Shown piece after piece: positions 1-9,970 of a stretch of 64,000 nucleotides of DNA (positions are counted from its first letter, which is position 1; every line of letters starts with the position of its first letter). Both the position numbers and the translations under genes were made by a program. This stretch comes from Thraustochytrium sp. TN22 (Eukaryota > Sar > Bigyra > Thraustochytrida > Thraustochytriidae), in the NCBI GenBank assembly GCA_013306675.1, contig JABLUY010000017.1, positions 124,001-188,000 on the forward strand. Reading direction: 5' to 3'. The notes beneath the pieces were generated by a model. It saw only the letters and a program-made list of their open reading frames with translations. It was not told where the DNA came from and searched no databases.

Positions 1-2
1 CG

Positions 3-284
3 CTGCTCATGGCGCTCAAGAACATCGCCGTCTCCTCTGGCTCCGCCTGCACCTCCGCCTCGCTCGAGCCGTCCTACGTGCTGCGCGCAATTGGCGTCGA
101 CGAGGAGCTCGCGCACACCTCCATCCGCTTCGGCCTTGGCCGCTTCACCACCGAGGCCGAGGTCGACCTTGCCGTCGAGCTCTGCGTCAAGCACGTCAAC
201 CGCCTTCGCGAGATGTCGCCGCTCTGGGAGATGGTTCAGGAGGGTATTGACCTCAAGACCATCAAGTGGAGCCAGGATCACTGA
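3..284 (+). CDS. NFS1: Cysteine desulfurase Nfs1, C-terminal end (partial)
   Basis: The window opens inside this gene, and only the last 93 codons are present. Nfs1 is the PLP-dependent mitochondrial enzyme that takes sulfur from cysteine and passes it to the Isu scaffold for iron-sulfur cluster assembly, and it also supplies sulfur for tRNA thiolation. The visible part carries the mobile-loop motif SSGSACTS with the catalytic cysteine that receives the persulfide. It continues with the family-typical [11 protein letters not shown] and [16 protein letters not shown] segments and ends in IKWSQDH, close to the usual IscS/Nfs1 terminus. The stop is TGA. The frame is open to the left edge, so the ATG at 9 is an internal methionine and not the start. 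No frameshift is seen. Confidence 0.95.
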   Translation: MLMALKNIAVSSGSACTSASLEPSYVLRAIGVDEELAHTSIRFGLGRFTTEAEVDLAVELCVKHVNRLREMSPLWEMVQEGIDLKTIKWSQDH

Positions 285-1129
285 TGTGGGGGTGCGTGAG
301 CACGCCGTGGAATCCAAAAAAAACCAACAACAACACAAACACACACAAAAAAAAGTAATTAGCCTAGCCTACAGGTGGCGCGCTGACTCACAGGTAGTCA
401 CCGCCCAGGCCGTCGACGATCACGGCTGAGAGTCAGCCGCAGCAAGTCCAGCTCAACTACAAAACTCATTTTTGGCCTTTGCTTCCAAGGTTCGATCGTG
501 CGAGGTCTTGTCGCATGCTTTTGTTTTTCAACCAAAGCAAGGGCAATGCGGTGCATCTTTGCGGCGCTTTCCCTTCGGATGGGAGTTTGTGACACTTGGT
601 ACCACCTGGTGGTCCAAGCTTGCGTGCAGTGCCCGAGTCCTTGAATCGGCGTGATCATGATGGACGACCGGACCGACATGAACATCCTGGAAGCTGCTGA
701 CTTTGTGCGCTAGCACCCGACACTGGGCGCCACCCTTCGCCTTTTGCTTGAAGCAAGCTTCCCTGGCCCTGAGAGCCGCCACGCGAGAAGAAGAATGGCA
801 CAGACACAGACAGGACGTGATCGAAAAACGCCAGAGGAGCACGAGCCGTGCATGTGGCCTGCAAGCACGAAATGGGCAGACACAGCGTCAAGCACGCAAA
901 ACGGGAGAATCCGTTTGAGCAAACGACGGAGACAAAATTGTAGACGACGCTGCTGGACAGTCTATTCTAACGCTAAGGCCTTTCGATGAGGTCACGCTTG
1001 TGTTCGGATAATGATCAGATGTGACCTACCACGGAGACGCCGCAGCCGTGGTCGTTCTGCTCCCGCTGATAGAGGCAGACGTTGTGTACGAGGCGGCCTA
1101 CCAGGTACACGAGACGCTATCCTCCAACA
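285..1129. other. Gap between Nfs1 and anoctamin copy 1
   Basis: These 845 bases separate the convergent 3' ends of Nfs1 and the first anoctamin gene. The first 80 bases after the Nfs1 stop are A-rich, as expected for a 3' UTR. No complete gene is visible. A short plus-strand frame (about 1015-1191) reads like protein (for example LLPLIEADVVYEAAYQ) but has no start codon and no upstream exon I can see, so it is not called as a gene. Confidence 0.5.
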
Positions 1130-4078
1130 TCACAATGATGTCCTCGGTGACAAGGAAGGAGAGAGACCGAGAAAGCGACTGAATTCGGCCTTGGTGATGA
1201 CGCCGTCGCCGTCGACGTCGAGTGAGCTGACAAGGATGCCGAGTTCGTACTTGGAGAGGTGCTCGCCGAGCGGTGTTGCAAGGAGGGCCTTTTTCAGCTC
1301 CTTTAGTGAGAGGGTGTCGTTGTGGTTGCCGTCAGCCTCGGCAAAGATGTCCTCCCAGGTCCAGTTGTCGCCCATTGCGGTCATCATGAGGTCAGCGGTG
1401 CGCGCGGCGAGCTCAAGGACGTAAGGGTCGACGTTGTCGATAGAGCGGGAGACCGAGTAGCGGCGCGAGAGGCGCTTCTTGTCGTCCTCGTCGAGCGCCT
1501 CGTCGTCGCGCTCAAGGTTGAAAACCTTGCGGATGATGAACTCCTGACGGGCGAGCTGGATGCGCACGTCCTGCGGCACGTCGGGGACGAGGTAGTCGAT
1601 GAGCCACTTGAGCACGAGCACGACGGCCACGAAGATCACCCAGAGCCAAACCCGGGTGCCTCCGCTGGCAGTCTCCTCTGAGATGATGGAGGAAGAGAAG
1701 AGGATGACGGCGGCGTTGGAAAGCACGGCGATGAAACCCATGATCTGAAAGATCTTGCGCCAGGTACCGATGTCCTGGGCCTCCTCGAGCGCCGGGCGGC
1801 GCGAGAGGATGCAGACCTTGTAGGAATCCACGTGGACCTCAATGAAGTTGTTGATGAGCGCGAGGAGCGGCGCGATGGGGAAGGCCGCGACGAAGAGTGA
1901 GACGTAACCGAACTGGATGGCAAGCTCGAGATAGTCGTCGAAGGGAGACTCGTAGAACTTGAGGTAGAACTGGTGCTCGACGGGCGACTTCATGCGCTGG
2001 CGCACATTGGCATTCTCGAGGTCAGGCTCCAGCTTCTTCCCCCCGGCCCCTTTCTCGGCGTCGCGACGCACACCGAGGGCGGTTCCCATGTCGTCAAGGC
2101 CGCCCTGGATATCGTTGGCGGCCTCGTTGGCCTTCTTGGCGATGGCCTTGGCGTGCGCGCGAATGTCGAGGATGGCCTTGACCTTGGCCATGATGAAGGG
2201 GATGCCGACCTCCTGGATGTTGCCCACGACGATCTGGGTGCCGAAGATGATAAAGAGCGAGTACGCGAGCGAGCCGTAGCAGGCGTCGGCGTTGATGATG
2301 AGCTCCTTGTCGGCCTCGTTGGTGGTGAGAAGCTCCTCGGCCTCGGCGACGCAGAGCTGCGTGACGCCGAGGATGTCACGGCCGCTCTTGATGAAGGCGA
2401 AATAGGTGAGGGTGGCGTAGGAGTTGACAAAGGAGAAGATGAAGGTCTTGGTGATGAGCGCGTCCTCCCACTGGATGTTGGTGCGCCAGTTCTCCCAGTT
2501 GGTCAGGCCGCGCGCCACGACCTTGTAGACGTTACCGAGGATAAGAATGACGACGGCGTTGACGACAAGGGCGACCTGGGGCGCGGCCGAGGCTGGCAGC
2601 CAGCCGGCAGAGAAGTCGGGTGCCGACACGAAGACCTTGAGCACGAGGATGCCGACGATGGCGGCGATGACCACGATGATGGAGACAGCAATGATCGAGG
2701 CGGAAATCGTGAGCTTGCGCATGAGGTCGAAGCGCGAGTAGTACTCGATGGGCTCGCCAGTCACGGGATCCGGGATGACGTGGGTGGCGTGGAACTGCAC
2801 GCGGTTGCCGGTCTCGGCCTCGAAGTCGCTGGTGCCCCACTTGAGCGCGAAGCGGGCCTCCTTGCGCTTCCAGAACTCGATCAGCATGGACGCCCAGAGC
2901 GAGATGAAGAGCGCGAAGACGGGCGCCTCGGCCACCTGCGTGTACAGCTCCGTCGTGTACACGGTCTGCGTGTAGGTGTAGTTGTCGATGAGCGTGACGT
3001 TCTCGTACGAGACCACGACGGCGGCATTGCCAGAGCCGACGAGGTCCCAGCCGCCGGACTGCGCGTGCAGCTGGATGAGCTGGTGGAGGAAGATGATCGT
3101 GCCGATAAGGGCTGGCGCCACGAGCCACTTGGTATAGAAACCGAGAAAGGCGAAGTAGAGCGCCACCTTCTCGCCGGCGTAGTCGCGGATCTCGTCGAGC
3201 GGCTGGTCCCACGGGAAGCGACGCGCGCTGTTCCACTCCTCGAAAAGCTTGTCGGGCGTCATCTCCTTGGACTGCTCGCGCGCCGTGCCCAGCTGCAGGG
3301 GGTAGGCCGCCAGCATCTCCTTTTTGTAGATGAGCTTCTTGGTGTCGAGCTCCGCGCCGCACAGATGGTGCTTGGGGTCCTTGTGCTTGGAGCGCGTCAG
3401 CACTTTGCCGAGCAGCTTGATACGGTCCGCCGGGCGCAGGATGGTGTCATCGTTGTACGTCTTGTACACTTGCAGGCCCTGGTCCCTGAGGAAGCGCTTC
3501 TCCCAGGCGTCGCTGTAGCGCACGTGGAGGTCCTGCCACGGCGATAGCTTGGTGTACTGATGAATGAAGGCAGCGACCTCGGTCTGGCTCATGGAGCGCC
3601 AAGTCCCGTCCTGGCGCGACTTGTGCTTGAACTCGTGCGGGATGTCCACGCTCTCCGGGAACGGGTAGTCCAGGTAAAGCGGGCCGCGCTCTGCCACCCT
3701 GGTTTCGGCGATGGTCTTGATGTTGTCCTTGTCCAGCTTGAGCTTGTACTGCTGGATGTCGGCCTCCTTGAGCAGGCGGTCGTCCGTGGCGCCCACCTTG
3801 CAGAAGATCTGCCGCTTGGTACTGCTGTAGAAGAGCATGGTCACCAGGCCGGCGGCCGCCAGGTCGTCCAGCAGCGCCTCGCGCGCCTCATCCTGCGCCT
3901 CCTTGAGCTCGCCCTCGATCGCCGGGAACACCAGGCAGTACAGCCACGACACGCGCTCCTCGCGGTCGCGGTCGGCCTCCTCCTCGGCCTCGGGCTCCGC
4001 CCCGCTGAAGAGGCTGCCCATGGCCTTGGTCGCGATGACCTGCTCGAGCGAGGAAAGGCTGGCCAGCCACGTCCACAT
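1130..4078 (-). CDS. Anoctamin/TMEM16-family membrane protein with C-terminal EF-hands (copy 1)
   Basis: Anoctamins are calcium-activated phospholipid scramblases or anion channels with ten membrane segments. This 982-residue protein has a cytosolic N-terminal domain (about 1-300), then the TMEM16 core. Three calcium-site stretches are clear: GNIQEVGIP in TM6 (Glu near residue 623), DDYLELAIQFG in TM7 and INNFIEVHVD in TM8. Against mammalian ANO1, the TM6 Asn is Gly and the first TM7 Glu is Asp; the other acidic ligands are kept. After TM10 comes an EF-hand pair: DGNHNDTLSLKE, with Asp at the usual Gly position, and the canonical DVDGDGVITKAE. The fused EF-hands are not typical of animal anoctamins. 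The open frame runs upstream to a GTG; I start at the ATG at 4078. The ATG at 4021 (MGSLFSG) gives an N-terminus closer in length to the paralogues. Channel versus scramblase cannot be decided from sequence. Confidence 0.9.
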   Translation of the reverse strand: MWTWLASLSSLEQVIATKAMGSLFSGAEPEAEEEADRDREERVSWLYCLVFPAIEGELKEAQDEAREALLDDLAAAGLVTMLFYSSTKRQIFCKVGATDDRLLKEADIQQYKLKLDKDNIKTIAETRVAERGPLYLDYPFPESVDIPHEFKHKSRQDGTWRSMSQTEVAAFIHQYTKLSPWQDLHVRYSDAWEKRFLRDQGLQVYKTYNDDTILRPADRIKLLGKVLTRSKHKDPKHHLCGAELDTKKLIYKKEMLAAYPLQLGTAREQSKEMTPDKLFEEWNSARRFPWDQPLDEIRDYAGEKVALYFAFLGFYTKWLVAPALIGTIIFLHQLIQLHAQSGGWDLVGSGNAAVVVSYENVTLIDNYTYTQTVYTTELYTQVAEAPVFALFISLWASMLIEFWKRKEARFALKWGTSDFEAETGNRVQFHATHVIPDPVTGEPIEYYSRFDLMRKLTISASIIAVSIIVVIAAIVGILVLKVFVSAPDFSAGWLPASAAPQVALVVNAVVILILGNVYKVVARGLTNWENWRTNIQWEDALITKTFIFSFVNSYATLTYFAFIKSGRDILGVTQLCVAEAEELLTTNEADKELIINADACYGSLAYSLFIIFGTQIVVGNIQEVGIPFIMAKVKAILDIRAHAKAIAKKANEAANDIQGGLDDMGTALGVRRDAEKGAGGKKLEPDLENANVRQRMKSPVEHQFYLKFYESPFDDYLELAIQFGYVSLFVAAFPIAPLLALINNFIEVHVDSYKVCILSRRPALEEAQDIGTWRKIFQIMGFIAVLSNAAVILFSSSIISEETASGGTRVWLWVIFVAVVLVLKWLIDYLVPDVPQDVRIQLARQEFIIRKVFNLERDDEALDEDDKKRLSRRYSVSRSIDNVDPYVLELAARTADLMMTAMGDNWTWEDIFAEADGNHNDTLSLKELKKALLATPLGEHLSKYELGILVSSLDVDGDGVITKAEFSRFLGLSPSLSPRTSL

Positions 4079-4681
4079 GGAGCGCCGGCGGCTGGCCTGG
4101 CCTGGTTGTGAAGGGGCCTCGAGGCGCCGCGCCGCGCCGCGCCGCACAAGCGACCGCCCGCTCGGGCGACCACGCCGCACCGCACCGCGCCGCGCGCAGT
4201 GGCGGTGGACGAAGGGGCTTCACTCGCTCTGCAATTCCCTCTCTCGGCGCCGGGCTCTCTTGGCGCGGATGGCGCGCGCCATGGTCAGCGCGTGCAGCGC
4301 GTGTACAGACTGCTGCGGGCCAGGCGTGGGCGCTGCAGTGGCCGGGCGGGCCGTGGCGGCCGCCAGCTATCCAGCCCGGCGCCAGAGTCTACGGGTTGGC
4401 TAGCGGGCAGCCGAGGCGACCAGCAAGTCTGCATCGTCACGGTCGCTGCGGCGCTGGTCAGGCTGCAGTGAAGACCGTCCGAGTCGTCGCCGTGGTCAAG
4501 TGAACTTGAAGTCCGAGTCCCTCACTGGCAGTCACAAGGTTGAGTCCGTGTTGACAGCGACTCAGCGAGGTTAAAGGTGACTTCAATAGTTCAACTTCAA
4601 ATCCAACTTCAAGTCGCCACCGTGACCGTGACGGCCCGCTGGCCGGGGTTGTGGCGAGTTCTTGAATCGGAAAAAAAATCT

Positions 4682-4733
<52 letters not shown>

Positions 4734-4734
4734 C
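4079..4734. promoter_or_regulatory. Upstream region of anoctamin copy 1 and 3' flank of copy 2
   Basis: This 656-base gap holds the promoter side of copy 1 (right to left) and the 3' flank of copy 2. ACTTGAAGT or its reverse complement occurs near 4504 and 4605, with a close relative near 4591. From about 4632 the sequence matches the 3' flank of copy 3 almost base for base, followed by a GA dinucleotide run. No gene is visible. Confidence 0.5.
4688..4731. repeat. (GA)n microsatellite in the 3' flank of anoctamin copy 2
   Basis: About 22 uninterrupted GA repeats end a few bases after the copy 2 stop codon (minus-strand gene). The equivalent place beside copy 3 (10138-10180) has a shorter GA run broken by other bases. 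So the repeat was present before the duplication and then diverged in length. Confidence 0.95.
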
Positions 4735-7596
4735 TTAGAGGTTGAGGAAACGGCGGAACTCGGCCTTGGTAATGGTGCCGTCGCCGTCAACGTCAATAGA
4801 GCTGACCAGGATACCGAGCTCGTACTTGGAGAGGTGCTCGCCGAGCGGGGTGGCGAGAAGAGCCTTCTTGAGCTCCTTGAGCGAGAGGGTGCCGTTGTGG
4901 TCGGCATCGGCCTTGGCGAACATCTCCTCCCAGGTCCAGTTTTCGCCCATGGAGGTCTTCATGAGGTCCGCGGTGCGGGAGGCCAGCTCGAGAATGAAGG
5001 GGTCGACGTCGTCGATGGTGCGGGAGACCGCGTAGCGGCGCGAGAGGCGCTTCTCCTCGTCGTCGAGCGCCACGTCGTCGCGCTCGAGGTTGAAGACCTT
5101 GCGGAGGATGAAGTCCTGACGGGCGAGCTGGATGCGCACGTCCTGCGGAACGTCGGCGACGAGGTACTCGATTAGCCACTTGAGCACGAGCACGACTGCA
5201 ACAGAGATCATCCAGAGCCAAGGGCGAGCGTCCCCGCCGACGACATCTTCGGGGATGAGGTTGGAGGAATAGAGGATGACACCCGCATTGGAGAGCACGG
5301 CGATGAAGCCCATGATCTGAAAGATCTTTCTCCATGTGCCAATGTTCTGTGCATCCTCGAGCGCTGGGCGCCGCGAGAAGATACAGACCTTGTATGAATC
5401 CACGCGGACCTCGATGAAGTTGCTGACGAGTGCGAGAAGCGGCGCGAGGGGGAAGGCCGCGACGAAGAGGGAGACGTAGCCGAACTGGATGGCAAGCTCG
5501 AGGTAGTCGTCGAAAGGAGACTCGTAGAACTTGAGGTAGAACTGGTGCTCGGCGGGCGACTTCATGCGCTGGCGCACGTTGGCGTCCTCAAGATCCGGCT
5601 CCATGATCTTCTCCTCATCGGCCTCCTCATCGGCGTCGCGACGCGTGCCGAGGGCGGCGCCCATGTCGTCGATGTCAATCTGAGTGTCCTTGTTGGCCTT
5701 CTTGGCGAGGGCCCTGGCGTGCGCGCGAATGTCGAGGATGGGCTTGACCCGAGTTTTGATAAAGAGCATGCCGACCTCCTGGATGTTGCCCACGACGATC
5801 TGGGTGCCGAAGATGATAAAGAGCGAGTACGCGAGCGAGCCGTAGCAGGCGTCGGCGTTGATGATGAGATCCTTGTCGGCCGCGTTCGTGGTGAGAAGCT
5901 CCTCGGCCTCGGCGACGCAGAGCTGCGTGACGCCGAGGATGTCGCGGCCGCTCTTGATGAAGGCGAAATAGGTGAGGGTGGCGTAGGAGTTGACAAAGGA
6001 GAAGATGAAGGTCTTGGTGATGAGCGCGTCCTCCCACTGGATGTTGGTGCGCCAGTTCTCCCAGTTGGTCAGGTTGCGCGCCACGCCCTTGTAGACATTG
6101 CCGAGCAGAAGGATGAGCACGGCGTTGACGGTGAGAGCGACCTGGGGCGCGGTCTCGGCCGGCAGCCAGTCGGCGGTAAACTCAGGAGCCGACACAAAGA
6201 CCTTGAGTACAAGATTGCCAACGATGGCGGCGAAAACCACGACGAGGGAGACAGCAACGATCGAGGCGGAGACCGCGAGCTTCCGCATGAGGTCGAAGCG
6301 CGAGTAGTACTCGATGGGCTCGCCGTCCTCGGGGCTCGGAATGATGTGGGTGGCCTTAAACTGTACGCGGTTGCCAGTCTCGGCCTCGAAGTCGCTGGTG
6401 CCCCACCTAAGCGCGAAGCGGGCTTCCTTGCGCTTCCAGAACACCATGAGCATGGATGCCCAAAGCGCGATGAAGACCGCGAAGACGGGCGCCTCGTCCA
6501 CTTGCGTGTACAGCTTCGTCTCGTAGACGATCTGCGTGTAGGTGAAGTTGTCGATGAGCGTGACGTTTTCGTACGAGATCACAATGGCGGCGTTGCCAGA
6601 GCCCATGAAGTCCCAGCTGCCGGTCTGTGCGTGCAGCTGCTTGAGCTGATGGATGAAGATGCCCGTGCCAATGACGGCCGGCGGCACGAGCCACTTGGTG
6701 TAGTGGCCGAGGAAGGCGAAGTAGAACGCCACCTTCTCGCCGGCGTAGTCGCGGATCTCGTCGAGCGGCTGGTGCCACGGCAGTCGACGCTTGCTGTTCC
6801 ACTCCTCGAAGAGCTTGTCGGGAGTCATCTCCTTGGACTGCTCGCGCGCCGTGCCCAGCTGCAGAGGGTAGGCCGCCAGCAGCTCCTTCTTGTAGATGAG
6901 CTTCTTGGTGTCGAGATGCGCGCCGCAGAGACCATGCTCCGGGTCCTTCATCTTGGAGCGCGTCAGCACCTTGCCCAGAAGCTTGATGCGGTCCGCTGGG
7001 CGCAGGATGGTGCCATCGCTGTACGTCTTGTACACCTGCCGGCCGTGGTCCTTCAGGATGCGGTGCTCCCAGAAGTCGTTGTAGCGCACGTGGAGATCCT
7101 CCCACGGCGACAGCTTCGTGTTCTGCCTGATGTACTTGGCCACCTCGTTCTGGTCCAACGGGTGCCAGGTCCCGTCCAGGCGCGACTTGTACTTGAACTC
7201 GTGCGGCATGTCCACGTTCTCTGGGAACGGGTAGTCCAGGTACAGCGGGCCGCGGCCGTAGCGCTCCTCGTCGTCCTTGCTCTCGGCGATGGCCTTGATG
7301 TTGGCCTTGTCCAGCTTGAGCTTGTACTGCTGGATGTCGGCCTCCTTGAGCAGGCGGTCGTCCGTGGCGCCCACCTTGCAGAAGATCTGCCGCTTGGTGC
7401 TGCTGTAGAAGAGCATGGTCACCAGCTTGGCGGCCGCCAGGTCGTCCAGCAGCGCCTCGCGCGCCTCATCCTGCGCCTCCTTGCGCTTGCCCTCGGTCGC
7501 CGGGAACACCAGGCAGTACAGCCACGACACGCGCTCCTCGCGGTCGCGCTCCGTCTCCGCCTCGGTCATGATCGCGTCCACATCCGTCTTCGCCAT
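4735..7596 (-). CDS. Anoctamin/TMEM16-family membrane protein with C-terminal EF-hands (copy 2)
   Basis: A 953-residue paralogue of the flanking anoctamins with the same order: cytosolic N-terminal domain, ten-segment TMEM16 core, then an EF-hand pair (DADHNGTLSLKE and DVDGDGTITKAE). The TM6 calcium Glu is near residue 607 in GNIQEVG. The segment after it reads MLFIKTRVK rather than the IPFIMAKVK of copies 1 and 3. TM7 DDYLEL and TM8 FIEVRVD keep the acidic ligands. The start ATG at 7596 gives MAKTDVDAIMTEAETERDREERVSWLYC, shared with copy 3. About 57 bases upstream of the start are also shared with copy 3, so the promoter was duplicated with the gene. Several TM3-TM5 positions differ from both paralogues (for example SLVVVFAAIVGN), so this is the most diverged copy in the membrane core. 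Confidence 0.92.
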   Translation of the reverse strand: MAKTDVDAIMTEAETERDREERVSWLYCLVFPATEGKRKEAQDEAREALLDDLAAAKLVTMLFYSSTKRQIFCKVGATDDRLLKEADIQQYKLKLDKANIKAIAESKDDEERYGRGPLYLDYPFPENVDMPHEFKYKSRLDGTWHPLDQNEVAKYIRQNTKLSPWEDLHVRYNDFWEHRILKDHGRQVYKTYSDGTILRPADRIKLLGKVLTRSKMKDPEHGLCGAHLDTKKLIYKKELLAAYPLQLGTAREQSKEMTPDKLFEEWNSKRRLPWHQPLDEIRDYAGEKVAFYFAFLGHYTKWLVPPAVIGTGIFIHQLKQLHAQTGSWDFMGSGNAAIVISYENVTLIDNFTYTQIVYETKLYTQVDEAPVFAVFIALWASMLMVFWKRKEARFALRWGTSDFEAETGNRVQFKATHIIPSPEDGEPIEYYSRFDLMRKLAVSASIVAVSLVVVFAAIVGNLVLKVFVSAPEFTADWLPAETAPQVALTVNAVLILLLGNVYKGVARNLTNWENWRTNIQWEDALITKTFIFSFVNSYATLTYFAFIKSGRDILGVTQLCVAEAEELLTTNAADKDLIINADACYGSLAYSLFIIFGTQIVVGNIQEVGMLFIKTRVKPILDIRAHARALAKKANKDTQIDIDDMGAALGTRRDADEEADEEKIMEPDLEDANVRQRMKSPAEHQFYLKFYESPFDDYLELAIQFGYVSLFVAAFPLAPLLALVSNFIEVRVDSYKVCIFSRRPALEDAQNIGTWRKIFQIMGFIAVLSNAGVILYSSNLIPEDVVGGDARPWLWMISVAVVLVLKWLIEYLVADVPQDVRIQLARQDFILRKVFNLERDDVALDDEEKRLSRRYAVSRTIDDVDPFILELASRTADLMKTSMGENWTWEEMFAKADADHNGTLSLKELKKALLATPLGEHLSKYELGILVSSIDVDGDGTITKAEFRRFLNL

Positions 7597-8280
7597 CCTG
7601 GCCGCTCGCGGGGGCGTGCGGGCCTGCGGGCGTGCGCGCGGGCGCGAGAGGAACGAGGAGCGTGGGGGGAGCGCGTGGGTACGCGCGGGACGCGCGCGGG
7701 ACGCGCGCGGGAGCGCCGGGACGGGGTACCCCGCGGGCTACCCCGCTCGAACCGAAAGCCGCGCTTCGACCGGCCGCTGATCGGGCTCTACGCGGCGTCC
7801 TGGCCGGCGTAGCTCGCGCGCGAGCGCCCGGCGCGCGTGTGCATGGGCTGCGTGTCCGGAGGCGATACCCTGACTGTGTCCTCGGGTGCACAAACCGGCC
7901 TGAGCTCAGCTGCAGTCGGCCGTGCCTTCAAGTTCACTGCGCCAACTTCAAGTTGGGCTGTATGATCACTGATGACTGCAGCGCGCGCGAGTGCCGTCAA
8001 ATAGATGCGTGGAATCCCATCTTGCCGTAGTCAGGGGTGCCCACGCGGAAGCGGAGGAGCGGAGTTGGAAGAAAAAAAGGTTTTGATGCGCGCGATAAAG
8101 TTGCCCTCAGAGTGAGAACGTCCGCTTCAACTGAAAGTGCCACGCAGCCACTGGCAATTTGGCAAACGTGCCAAGGCGTGCTAAAGCTCAATTCCCAGTG
8201 TTCCCTTTTGGAAGGTTTGACTGCGAGCTGGGGGGGCAGCCTGCCGATGGCCACTCATTAACGTTACTCTTTTAAGTGAC

Positions 8281-8300
8281 TAGTAGCTAGCTAGCTACTA
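8281..8300. repeat. 20-bp perfect palindrome
   Basis: The sequence TAGTAGCTAGCTAGCTACTA equals its own reverse complement. It lies about 690 bases upstream of the copy 2 start. It has no spacer, so it could form a cruciform or bind a dimeric protein. Nothing nearby marks it as the end of a known element. Confidence 0.9.
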
Positions 8301-8843
8301 CTTAGGGTCTGTAGCTGACTCTAAGCTGAGGCCAAACTCTGTAGGCTGTAGGTAGTAGCTGAGCCATACTCGTCCAAAACGGAGTGTTGGTACGTCCCAA
8401 ATTCATTTCGGCGCTCTTTTGCGCTGGAATCTGGGGTTGCTCGGTAGTTGAATGCGGCGGTGGGTGACTCGGACCGTAGAACCCGGCCATGTTGGCATTG
8501 TTGTCGTCAAAATGACTAGCTTGGAAGGCCGCGGAAGGGGGGTCGGGTGGGGCAGGCTTCGGCATGCCGAAGCGGACATCGGCACTCGCGCGCGCGCCGT
8601 GATCGTACAGCCTGAGTCAGTGAGAGTCAGAGTCAGACGGTATCGCAAACTTTAGTGAAGCACTGGTCTTGACACATCGCTGCAAAATTTGCTCTTCTTG
8701 GTCAGAACTGCCCTTAAGCGCTGCAGCGCCCGCCTCAGCCTCGAAGCCTCGCACCCGCAGCGCCCCGCGGCTGCATTCCACAGCAGTGGCTTGGCTCCCT
8801 TCAGCTGGGTAGCCCAAGCACTCGCGCAGGCATGATCTACTAA

Positions 8844-9970
8844 TTGAAGTTTGCACCACCTGCGCAACTCGCTGTTTCCTGTAGACTACCCGTTGATTTG
8901 GTCGAAACTGGCGCTGATTCTTCGGAAGCGCTGCGTTTGTTCTTTGGACAACTGTCTGCGGATCTCTGCGACAAGTCGCTCCTCACCGTCTGCCTGGGAT
9001 TATTACGACGCACGTTCACAAACTCTCCAACCTCCGCGAATGGGCTCTCCGGCCTGCCGCAGGCCATCGCCGAGCTTGGCTTTTGTCCCTGATTTTCACA
9101 CGACTGCTTGGGGTCACATTGCACGTTCACAAGCTCTCTGACTTCCGCGCTTTTGAGGCGAGCCAAATTCCTTGCTGCGATACAAAGTGTGGGAGCCCAT
9201 GGCTCTCACCAAGCAACCTGTTCCAAGCTAGGAGGTTGCTACATATCTCCCAACACTTGATTGTGTCAAGCGAGGCTCCGCGTTGACTCGCAAGTCACCT
9301 CAGCTAACAATCCCTGCGCACCTCAAGGCCTACGTCTGAAATGATTGGCTCGCCATGGCCAGCGACATCGACTCGAGACCACTTCGTTCCGCGGCGATCG
9401 GGTTTGACGTTCGGACCTCATACGTATTGCGCCTTGACGCCATACAAAGCTGTTTTTGTGACAGCTCAGCATCTCTACTTACTCTGGATAGCCTCTCCAT
9501 CCCCTGCACCTCACAAGAGTTCCGCTTCAACGAAGCCATTGCGGTTGTGCGACCATTCGGCTCGCTCCAGAAGGATCAGGTTCAACGTCTGTGCTCTTGA
9601 ACTCTGGACTCGGAATTGCTGGGGCCAGGCGGCTTGTTGAGGTCCGCGATGGCAGCTTACAGATCACAGCTCGGCCGAGCGCAGCACCTGAGAAAGAACC
9701 GCTACGACTTCGCGCCATCGAGTCACTGTTTGATTCCCGAGCACTTATGCCAGTGGGTATGCGGGCCTTTGCCCGCCCGGCGGAGATGCGGGCGGGCAAA
9801 GGCCCGCATAGTCAGAAGTAGCGTCTTGCTCGACGTGGTGGTCGATCTCTTTACGGGCGAGCTAGGCGAGGCAGGCGTGCGCTTGGCCGACTCTACAGAG
9901 CTGCACTTGCTGTACAACATGCTCGCCAAGCGATTACGCGCGAGCTGGCGACTGCCTTCACGGGAACTCC
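8844..9970 (+). other. Possible decayed or multi-exon coding sequence
   Basis: Four consecutive plus-strand segments read like protein but lie in different frames: about 8910-9090 (SADLCDKSLLTVCLGLLRR), 9355-9597 (FRFNEAIAVVRPFGSLQKD), 9591-9750 (GLGIAGARRLVEVRDGSLQI) and 9815-9965 (SVLLDVVVDLFTGELGEAG). The third loosely resembles the G-box end of a histidine-kinase ATPase domain, but one motif is not enough to name it. The 53-bp palindrome at 9758-9810 lies between the last two. It could be a broken gene, unrecognised exons, or chance. Confidence 0.2.
9758..9810. repeat. 21-bp perfect inverted repeat with 11-nt loop
   Basis: Positions 9758-9778 and 9790-9810 are exact reverse complements over 21 bases, with core GGGCCTTTGCCCGCCC. 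The 11-base spacer (9779-9789) would form the loop. A GC-rich perfect stem this long is unlikely by chance. Possible origins are a miniature foldback element or a structured RNA. No target-site duplication was found. Confidence 0.92.

Noticed and set aside
1011-1424. A 137-codon plus-strand frame overlapping the 3' end of anoctamin copy 1
   Set aside because: Most of it is the antisense of the anoctamin EF-hand region. A neighbouring frame (about 1015-1191) looks more protein-like but has no start.
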